Assembly (NCBI RefSeq): GCF_017591425.1
Contig: NW_024467101.1
Span: 12,102,918 to 12,166,917 of the forward strand
DNA from: Ochotona curzoniae
Taxonomy: Eukaryota; Chordata; Mammalia; Lagomorpha; Ochotonidae
Length of the DNA: 64,000 nucleotides
Direction of reading: 5' to 3'
The notes below the pieces were generated by a model. That model had not been told where the DNA came from. It saw nothing but the letters and a program-made list of their open reading frames with translations, and searched no databases. The stretch's first letter is position 1. Each line of letters opens with the position of its first letter. The translations under genes were made by a program, and so were the position numbers. Shown here in pieces: positions 46,954 to 54,770 of this stretch.

Positions 46954-48938
46954 CTCAGGCCCCGGCCCAGAGCCAAAGCCGACGGCGCCGTCCACATGTC
47001 CCGGAAGAAGGCAAAACTGTCTTCTGTGTGTTTATGTGGCGCGTGCGCATGTGCGCAAGCCCCGTCCCTTCTCTTCCCCAAACCCTCCAGCCTTCTGGCA
47101 AGTTCTGAGAGCAGGTTCCATATGGGAGCCTATGACCCCAGCCTGCACCCACTCAGACCCCTGAACAGCTTACGTGTGTTCTAGGATGTGCCATGGTGTG
47201 GGGAACGTTTCATTGCATCTAGAGCATCCTTTTCCAGGTTATTGAAGAAACTGGAGCCCCAAGGCCACACTGGGTGTTCCTGAGGGGAAGCGCCCCTCTC
47301 TGTCTGACACCGTGGCATGTCAGCTTAGGTGTTTTAGTTTCAATCAGCAGGACCCAAAAGAGCGCTGACGAGACTGAATGAAATGACTAAAGGCAACAAC
47401 AATTTAGACGACAAAGTGCCTTTCGCCTCGGATTGTTTTTGTAGCACCTCCCTTCTGGAAAAGCCCCGGATCTGAGGGACATGGAAACTGTTGTTTGGGA
47501 AAGCTTCTGTCCTCCCAGGGTACACACAGGACAGCCCGGGATGGTCAGGGCAGCTTGGAGGCGCCTTCCTACCCGCTTTGGACTGCCTTTTCCGCCCTCC
47601 CATCCTCTGGTGTGTACTAGAGCCACCTGGCCAAGCCTGCCCCCGTGAGGACCCGTCACCACCTCGTGGGTGGCCTGGGTGAGCGGGGGGCACCCATTTG
47701 TTGCTCTGATCTTTGGAATCCTGGATGATGAGAGGCTGCTGCGGCATGGGGTATCATACAGTTGCACCAGTGCCCAGGACTGCTGTGTGCCGCGGGGAAT
47801 TCTGTGCTGCACCAGGATCCCTGAGGCTGGGTGTTTTGGTGCGTATTGATTATAGCTTGGGGCCATGGGGAAAGCCAGTTCCAGCTTGACGTGCGAGCTG
47901 GATGACCAAGGTGGGCCCTGGCCACAGACTGCTGTCTCTGGGATCTCAGCTTCCTCATTTATCAAGTGAGGGGTCGGGCTCCCGGGATCACCAACCATCC
48001 AGCTCTCTCCACATGGAGGAAGAGGAGTCGGTGGGTTTGTATGACTTAGCACACTCCCCATAGCTGACACCTCACCATCCCCTCCTGGCCAGATGCCCAA
48101 AGAGTACCTGGAGATGTCTCAGGGACGCAGCCCAGGGCCGGAGGAATGACAGTGGCTCAGCAGAACCCGCATTGTACCCAGATTTTTAGTTTTGAAAAGT
48201 ATGATGGGGAAGGTAGATACCAGATTCATACTGACCCTTCAGGGGCAAGATCGGGAATCAGACCTAACCAACCCAAAAGGTGGTCCCAAAGTGTGGCCAA
48301 AGAACAGGACTTCCTCTGCCAGGGCAAACTGGTACCTTCCCTGACCAGACTTTGGAAGCAGCTTGGAGTACGCACAGTCCAGACAAGCCCACCCCTGTCC
48401 CAGGGCCCCAGCAGGCATCCTGAAGACTTGTGCTCCCCCTAGAGCTTGCTGTGCGGGCACTCCAGGCCACGGACGCTGCTGAAAAGGCAGCAGCCGGCCC
48501 ACAGCAGACCTCAGCTTGGATGTTGCCCCTGTTTGGTGGAACGGTTGCCTATTCATTTGGCCTTAACGTACATGACAAAGTTTTGGCCACGGGTGTGGGC
48601 TGCTCCGTTCTTAGAGAGAGAGTGGTGACAGGGATGTGTCCGTGGCCTTTGGCCAGTGTCGGGCCGGGCCAGGAGCCCAGGTTGTACATGTGAACTGCAT
48701 CTCCACCAAATCTCTTAAGCTGACTCCATTTTGTAAATTAATAGACATTACATAGTTAGCTAGATCATCTGATTTTGAGCTGTAAGTTATTTACAAAAGT
48801 AAGTAGCCTCTTTTTCAAGAAACCCCCTAAATTAATCCCATAGCTATGCCATAATAACTGCTGATTTATGTATTTGCTAATGGTACTTTTGTATCTGCTG
48901 TGTATTATGGCAATAAAGAACCATTTTGTTAGAAAAAA
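46954..48938 (+). other. USP30: USP30 3' untranslated region
   Basis: About 2 kb between the stop codon and the poly(A) signal at 48912, free of recognisable SINEs. It is assigned by position and by the lack of any earlier convincing poly(A) signal. The last 300 bp are AT-rich, as in many 3' UTR ends. Confidence 0.75.
48912..48917 (+). terminator. USP30: USP30 poly(A) signal AATAAA
   Basis: A canonical hexamer in the context GGCAATAAAGAACC. Cleavage would be expected about 15-25 nt downstream, near 48935. The opposing ALKBH2 signal lies 57 bp to the right. Confidence 0.8.
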
Positions 48939-48973
48939 GGTCAGCTGTCGTCTTTTGATTACTGAAACATGAT

Positions 48974-48979
48974 TTTATT
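48974..48979 (-). terminator. ALKBH2: ALKBH2 poly(A) signal AATAAA (reads TTTATT on +)
   Basis: A minus-strand hexamer 141 bp beyond the ALKBH2 stop codon, which implies a very short 3' UTR. Cleavage would fall near 48950-48960, only about 20 bp from the inferred USP30 end. Confidence 0.75.
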
Positions 48980-49119
48980 ATAACATCCTCTTTCTGAATC
49001 CTACAGAGACCAGGTCAATGGTTTTGATGAAACCTTGCCTGTATTCCCTGTCAGCACCCCCAGGTCCCAAAAGTGGAAAGGGAAAGTAAGCATACCGACC
49101 AACCGGTGGCAAACCTTTT

Positions 49120-49426
49120 TTATCTCTTAGCAGGCACGATTTTCCGAAACGTCAGATTGACCCGCGGAGCCAGCACCTTCTTGCGCACGGGAAGGCTGTG
49201 GTACCAGTGCGTGTTGGTTGGGGGCTTCATCAGGAGCAGGCTCCCATGTGCCAGCGACAGCCGCACTGCTGCCACCTGCCGGGCAGGGCTCCTGCCCCGG
49301 GAGTCCTTATGACGGAAGACAAAGTCCCTGCAGGCCCCAAAGGAGACGGAGGCGATGGGGCTTCCGGCGGCCAGTTCCCTCTCGTCATCACGGTGCTCCC
49401 CAATGTGGTCACAGCCATCTTTGTAC
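49120..49426 (-). CDS. ALKBH2: ALKBH2 last coding exon
   Basis: An acceptor ending GAAG precedes 307 nt, residues 159-260 and TAA. It contains all three iron ligands (HRD and WYHS) and the two 2-oxoglutarate arginines (RVNLTFR). Confidence 0.96.
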
Positions 49427-51738
49427 CTTCAAGTGGGGAGATGAGGCTGCCTCAGGACAGCAGCTCCTCAAGCATCTCCCTCTCCCAGTGTGCACCTCAT
49501 CACCAGCAACCGAGCAGCCAAGGCCGAGGCAGCCCCCAGTCTCGCAGTTACCCCGTTTGGTCTCCACTGTCACACTAATGCTCTCTCTGTCTCCATACAG
49601 GAAAATGTGTCCCAAGCCCTGCCTGGTCCCTGCCAGCTGCCCAAGGGCCATGTAGATTCACTGTCTTGGCTGCCTGCCCTGGGCGTTCTGCTGCTCACTG
49701 TTCCCGTCGTCATCAGTCCGGGGCACTTCCTCCTGGGCTGGCTCTGCCCCCAGGAGATAGTTTCAGTTGCTAGGACACTGTGGGTATGAGTGCCACCAGC
49801 ATAGTGCTCAATACCCTGCTACCCACAGTGGGGGCCCCCTACTCCCATATCCAGCCTGAGTATCAGGAAAGGAGCCACCCCCAAAACCCCATCCTGCACC
49901 CCAAAACCCTGGCTGTCGGCCACTCGCAGGCAGATGAGACCAAGTGATTCATCTTGGGCCACTCAGAACTGTCTTCGTCACTTCCTACTGTCCCACAGGG
50001 GCCCAACTCTGCTTGCACTGTGTCATGTTCCTGTCCTTGTCAGGTGCACTGGAGTGTCCCCCGTCCAACATACACAACACGCTGAGGCAGGAGGGGACGG
50101 AGCAGGGAGTTGTCACCTGTTGATGAGCACGAAGTTGAAGGTGTGTCCCGTCACCTCAGACACGCGGTCCCGGACACGTTCGAGGATGGGGATCCAGGGC
50201 CGTGGGGACAGTGTGAGGCCCGAGAAGGTGTACGTGAGTCCCGCATCGCCATATGTCACCTGCTTCCTGGGCACGCTGTGCCACTTCCCAAACACCTGCA
50301 CCCTGGCCAGTGCACCTGTGTGGATAGAACAAGCTGTTTTACACCCCCAAAGATCCCGGTGGGTGAGTGCTCTGAGCGGGGCAGCACAGACACCACACTC
50401 GCCAGGGTTCTGCCAGGGGACCCTGCTACGGCTCTTGAATAGGATCTGGCCCCCAGATGCCCCCAGGTCCTCCAAAACCGTAAGCCACAATGACCCTGTC
50501 CCCTCAGCCAGCCAGCCAGCCAGCCAGCCCTATTACAATAAGGAATATCTGATAGGTGAAGACCCCCCATCCCAGAAGTCACAGTGGTTGCCCTTGTATG
50601 TTCATTTCTGGATAGGGAGACTTGTCCCCTCATAGAAACCTGGGCTTGTACCCACTTTCTTACATTCCATCATTTTATTGTCCTGACCACAGTAGTAGTA
50701 CAGTTAGGAGGTACAATTCTGCACACAGTACAGCTAAATCCCACCTACTCGACCCTTCCGACCCGGCTTCCTGCTGATGTACCTGAGCTGCAGCAGAGGA
50801 TGGGCCAAGTTCTTGAAGGTTGATTTATTTAAAAGACAGAGTGACAGAGAGATCTTCCATCCACTGACTCATTCTCCAGTGGCCACAATGGCTAGAGCTG
50901 GACTAGGCCAAAGGCAGGAGCTGGGCATTTCTGCCACACACATGGGAGACCCAGGTGATATTCCTGACTGTTGTGGGCATCTGGGAAGTGAATCTGTGGC
51001 TGGAAGATTCTCTATGTCTGCCTCCCTTCCTCTTTCTCTGCAGGCTGCACCCATAACTACAAGGAAAATTCAAAAAGTTTATGGGAGATGGAATTAAGAA
51101 CTTTCCTTGGTACAAAAAAATTGAAATCCTTGCATGTTTTTTTTTCATAATGCTCATTCTTCATGAGCTTTTTCCTTCACATGCATGAATTTCAGAACCC
51201 TGTGTTCTACTTCAGCTGGTCTCCGAGTCCAGCACGGCTGTGGGTTGCTTCTGTTTTCTAGGTGACTCTCCAGGGTGGCCAAGTGTGACTCCCTCCAGCG
51301 ATTCTAGTCCCAAACCCCGGAACCTCAACGGCATCCAGGGAGCGTCTGTGTGTGTGATGACTGTGGCAGCGAGCCAGTCCCACCTGGCTGCTGAGCCTGA
51401 ATTCTCCAAACGCAAGCTCACTATCTTTATGGAACACACACGCACACGGCCCTCTGCTTACCTGTGAAATATTCCACTTCCTTCTCCAGCTCCCGGAGAA
51501 TGTTATCCGCCTCGGCTTTGCCAAACAGGACCATGTAATCGCAGTCTAGACCCTCGGCCCGGATGTGCTGCCAGCCTGGGGCTGCCAGGGGGGCTACACT
51601 GCTGGGGGACTCTCTCCTGGGCCTCTTCCTCTTGCTTCCTCTGTCCATGTCTGGCTCTCCTCCGGTCTGCTCTTCCTCTTCCTCCTCTTCATTTCCTGGA
51701 AGGCTACCTGGAGCCCTCTTCACCAGGAATCTGTCCAT
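49120..51738 (-). CDS. ALKBH2: ALKBH2, DNA oxidative demethylase (three coding exons)
   Basis: ALKBH2 is a nuclear Fe(II)/2-oxoglutarate dioxygenase of the AlkB family. It reverses 1-methyladenine, 3-methylcytosine and etheno lesions in double-stranded DNA. Exons 51462-51738, 50117-50315 and 49120-49426 give 260 codons plus TAA, one fewer than human. The N-terminus MDRFLVKRAP contains RFLVK at residues 3-7, the APIM motif that binds PCNA. The iron ligands are His170 and Asp172 (EHRDDE) and His235 (WYHS). RVNLTFR supplies Arg247 and Arg253 for 2-oxoglutarate. A run of seven Glu at residues 17-23 is longer than in the human tail as I recall it. All key residues are intact. It converges on USP30 and diverges from UNG. 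Confidence 0.97.
50117..50315 (-). CDS. ALKBH2: ALKBH2 second coding exon
   Basis: The acceptor CACACAG and donor GTGACA flank 199 nt, residues 93-158 plus two bases. QVFGKWHSVPRKQVTYGDAG carries the substrate-handling hairpin region that includes the base-flipping finger Val-Phe-Gly. Confidence 0.95.
50505..50529 (+). repeat. (CAGC)6 repeat
   Basis: CAGCCAGCCAGCCAGCCAGC in the first coding intron of ALKBH2. Confidence 0.9.
50700..51048 (+). mobile_element. Mosaic of + and - C-type SINE pieces
   Basis: Plus-strand body (to 50815), minus-strand piece 50818-50925 (CATCCACTGACTCATTCTCC), then plus-strand 3' part (ACATGGGAGACCCAGGTGAT to 51045). It lies in the first coding intron of ALKBH2. Confidence 0.6.
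51063..51175. mobile_element. Short palindromic MITE-like element
   Basis: The left end TTCAAAAAGTTTATGGGAGA and the right end (complement of TCATGAGCTTTTTCCTTC) are imperfect inverted repeats around an AT-rich core of about 60 bp. No coding capacity. Not assigned to a named family. Confidence 0.5.
51462..51738 (-). CDS. ALKBH2: ALKBH2 first coding exon
   Basis: The acceptor TTTCTTGTAAG ends at 51747, followed by 8 nt of 5' UTR and the ATG at 51738. The donor GTAAGC starts at 51461. It encodes residues 1-92: the APIM, an acidic run, the basic NLS-like KRKRPRRE, and the start of the catalytic domain. Confidence 0.95.
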
Positions 51739-51873
51739 CTCATCTCCTTACAAGAAAGAAGGCAACAAGAGAGATTGCCCAGGCTGTCCCCGACCCAAAC
51801 ATTTGTTCGCCCAAGCAGACTCATTTTAACAACTACTCTCCCTTTTCAGGTTTCCAGTTGAAGTATAAAACCG

Positions 51874-52185
51874 GGACCTGGCATGATGGCTCAGTTGGCT
51901 AATGCTCCTCCCTGCAAGCGCCAGGATCCCAAATGGGTGCAGGTTCGTGTCCCAGCCATTTCATTTCCCATCCAGTTCCCTGCTTATGGTTTGGGAAAGT
52001 AGCAGAGGATGGCCTAAAGCCTTGGGACCCTGTTCCCACGTGGAAGGCCTGGAAGAAGCTCCTGGCTTTGGATGGGCTCAGCTCTGGCTGCTGCAGCCAC
52101 TTGGGGAAAGAAGCAGCAGCTGGAAGACCATTCTGTCTCTCCTTCTCTCTAAATCTACCTTTCCAATAAAAATAAACAAATATTT
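51874..52185 (+). mobile_element. C-type SINE
   Basis: GGCATGATGGCTCAGTTGGC to ATAAAAATAAACAAATATT, in the ALKBH2 5' intron. Confidence 0.85.
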
Positions 52186-52435
52186 AAAGTGTAAAAGCAC
52201 ATCTCACAAAAGAAGTAGAGGGCCTTAGAAAGCTGGAAGAGCCTTTGAGATGCCCTGCTCCAGGCTCTCCCATCCTGGCAACGCATCAGAGTCTGATAGC
52301 TGGCCTGCACTTGGCGCCCAGGCACCTGACTCTGTAAAGAACTCCTCCCTGGGAATTTACATGCCACAAATTTGAAACCTATGATTCAAACCCTCATTCC
52401 ATAACAAAGAGAGAGAGAAAAAAGCAATTGTGACT

Positions 52436-52680
52436 CACAGTCCTCAACCGTGTGGATGCACTCCCCAAATGGCCACAAGAGCCAAAGCCGGAGCTTTACC
52501 CAGGTCTCCCCACTTCCCCTGGCAAGGACCCAAGTCCTGAGCAAGTAGCAGGGAGCTGGAGTCGGGAGCTGAGGGGGTGGGGTATGGAACCCAGGGACTC
52601 TGATGTGGGAAACGCGGGAGGGGCAGGGTAGTGGGGATGGGTCCTACCATGCAGCTTCTTAGCTGGTGCACCAGGCACCC
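52436..52680 (-). mobile_element. C-type SINE, diverged
   Basis: TGCACTCCCCAAATGGCCAC and AGTAGCAGGGAGCTGGAGTC. Confidence 0.6.
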
Positions 52681-52848
52681 TAACTCTCACACCCAGAGAG
52701 GCAGGGAGATACAACTGAAGTCCCCCAGAAGAGCGGGGTCTCTGTGTGTCTGCTACACCTGCATTGAACTAGGGATGAGTAAAGGGCGCAGGGAGAATGA
52801 AACCGTCACGCCTGCAGCTCGCGACAGCAGGGAGGGGAGGACACTCAC

Positions 52849-52960
52849 CCGGGGCCGCAGCTCGCAGCTCGCTTCCGCATAGGGCCCGCCGGGAAGGGAA
52901 GGGAAAAGCAGGTCATTTGCAAAACAAGCCGCAGGCGGCCTCCTGGCGGCCCCTGGTGGC
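52849..52960 (-). promoter_or_regulatory. ALKBH2: ALKBH2 non-coding first exon and promoter
   Basis: A consensus donor (CCCCGG|GTGAGTG) on the minus strand at 52849/52848 ends a CpG-rich segment that lies upstream of the coding exon with its own acceptor at 51747. This fits a non-coding exon 1 with the transcription start near 52900. The 5' end is not determinable. The segment carries an ATG at 52880 whose frame runs across the splice (see findings). Confidence 0.65.
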
Positions 52961-53009
52961 GAATGCCTCGCCTTGCAAGCAAGTCGGGGCTTATTTGAGC
53001 TCTAAGTTA

Positions 53010-53250
53010 ACCGTATTAGGTTCTGGGACCTTGCGGTTGGGACCTGGGTTCCTGGCTGTGGGTCCTGACCTTCGCATTCCTGCTAATGTGCACCCTGGGA
53101 GACAGCACGTGTGTTGGCTCAAGTGCTAGGGGGTCCCTAGCAGGTCCTGGGTGGAGTTCCTGAACCCAAGTCCAGCCCCAGCACACCCCCACTTTCATGG
53201 GAATTTGGGGGAGTCACTGGATGGGATCCCTCAGTCCTGTCGCTGCCTTT
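53010..53250 (+). mobile_element. C-type SINE, old
   Basis: CCTGCTAATGTGCACCCTGG and GGCTCAAGTGCTAGGGGG in family order. Confidence 0.55.
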
Positions 53251-53261
53251 CACACATTCCA

Positions 53262-53545
53262 GGCCTGGGTTGCAGCGCAGTGGGGTTTGGCTGTGGCTTG
53301 CAATGCTGGTATTCCCTATTGGATCACCTGCTCACGCTCTCTCTATGCTGTTTCTGACCCAGCTTCCCCCTAACGTGCCTGGCAAGGCATTACAAGACAG
53401 TCTCTGCCATCCACGCGGCCATCCTGGCTCCTGACTTTGGCTGCTGCACGCAGCTGGGGGAGTGAACTCAGTGGCTGTGTGTGGGTGTTTGAGGGGCAAA
53501 CCATCTCACTCTGTCTTTCAAATAAATGAAAACAGTTGTCACCTG
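53262..53545 (+). mobile_element. C-type SINE, old
   Basis: CAGCTTCCCCCTAACGTGCC and the CTTTCAAATAAATGAAAAC end. Confidence 0.6.
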
Positions 53546-53737
53546 TTGAAGTTGTAAACCACAGCCAACCTACTGTGCCATGGACCGGGGCTCCAGCTCC
53601 TTTGTAAGCACGCGGAACCTGTAATTCCACACCCCTCAACCTCTTCCCCTTCCCACGCCTCAGCTGACTGCAAGCTCAATCCCCTTGACATGAACTTTTT
53701 TTTTTCTAGAATCCTACGTGGAAGTCACTTTAGAAAA

Positions 53738-54073
53738 TGTTTAAGGCCAGTGAAGTGGCTCAATTGGCTAATCCTTCACTCTGTGTTGCCAGCCTGTCAT
53801 AAGTGTGGGCATTTGTTCTAGTCCCGGCTGCTCCACTTCCCATCCATCCAGCTCTCAGTTTATGACCTGGAAGCGCAAGGAAGGGTGGTTCAAAGCCTTG
53901 AGACCCTGCACCCACATGGGAGACCCCGGAAGATGCTCCTGACGCCGGATCAGCTCAGCTCCGGCCACTGCAACTGTATGAGGGGTGAGTCAGCAGACAG
54001 AAAAGCTCTCAGCCACTCTTTAAATCTGCCTGAACAATAAAAAAATAAACCTTAGGAAAAAAAAAAAAAAACG
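53738..54073 (+). mobile_element. C-type SINE, full length
   Basis: AAGGCCAGTGAAGTGGCTCA to an A-tail at about 54057-54073. It is the last repeat before the UNG promoters. Confidence 0.8.
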
Positions 54074-54339
54074 AAAAGGTTTTGACCTGGAGGTTGTTTG
54101 GATGCAATTTGCACTTCCAAAAGGTCACTATTTACATTGCAAAGAGATCTCTCCTGAAGAGCTCAAGCTTGGGGGTGCGAGTAGGTACTTGGTGTGCCTT
54201 TCGGAGCGTGTGTGGTTTGGGGTGACCTCAGCTACAGTCTCCCCAAGCCTGCCGGTTGGGCAAAATGACGGCGTTTAAAACCTTCGTTTGCAGTCGGTAC
54301 CACTAACGTCTATAAAAGGCTCAACCGGCAGCATTGCAA

Positions 54340-54638
54340 AGCTCGTTCCTGTCCCACCCATCACCCTCCCAGTCCCCCGGGGCGGGAAGGATTCGCGGGC
54401 AGACGGAGGACACAGCGAATCAGGGGAGCCAGCAGGGAGCCCACCCTCCCCCGCCCCAGGCACCTGGTGCAGCTGCGCCCTGCACATGCGCACTGAGCCC
54501 TCCAGCCCACCCCCGCCCCATTAAGCCCCCCGCTCGGAGCATGCGCAAGCCTTTGGCGCCAAATTTCGGACAGTCGCGGCGGGCACCAGACGAGCGGGTT
54601 CCCGGGCAGCGCGCGTTCGCTGCCTCGTTAGCTTCGGG
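54340..54638 (+). promoter_or_regulatory. UNG: UNG2 promoter
   Basis: A CpG-rich stretch upstream of exon 1A with G/C boxes (GGGGCGGGAAGG near 54378) and a perfect palindromic E2F site. E2F and Sp1 control of UNG is established for the human gene. The site fits S-phase expression of a replication-coupled enzyme. The transcription start is inferred to be just downstream of the E2F site. Confidence 0.7.
54552..54563. promoter_or_regulatory. E2F palindrome TTTGGCGCCAAA
   Basis: A perfect 12-bp palindrome matching the ideal E2F/DP site, 76-87 bp upstream of the UNG2 ATG. Confidence 0.8.
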
Positions 54639-54770
54639 ATGATCGGCCAGAAGACCCTCCACTCCTTCTTCTCCCCGGGCCCCGTCAGCAAGCGACGCGA
54701 GCCCAGCCCCGAGCCGGCCGCCCCGGGGACCGGCTTGGCGGCTGCCGCTGAGGAGAACGGACATGCGGCG
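54639..54770 (+). CDS. UNG: UNG exon 1A (UNG2-specific)
   Basis: The ATG at 54639 and donor GTGAGG at 54771 bound 132 nt, residues 1-44, with the PIP box QKTLHSFF, the basic SKRRE NLS element and Ser23-Pro. Confidence 0.95.

Noticed and set aside
47387..48100. A 237-codon minus-strand frame
   Set aside because: It lies wholly in the USP30 3' UTR on the opposite strand, with no recognisable domain and ordinary 3' UTR sequence.
49934..50635. A 233-codon plus-strand frame
   Set aside because: It is antisense to the second coding exon of ALKBH2 and its introns.
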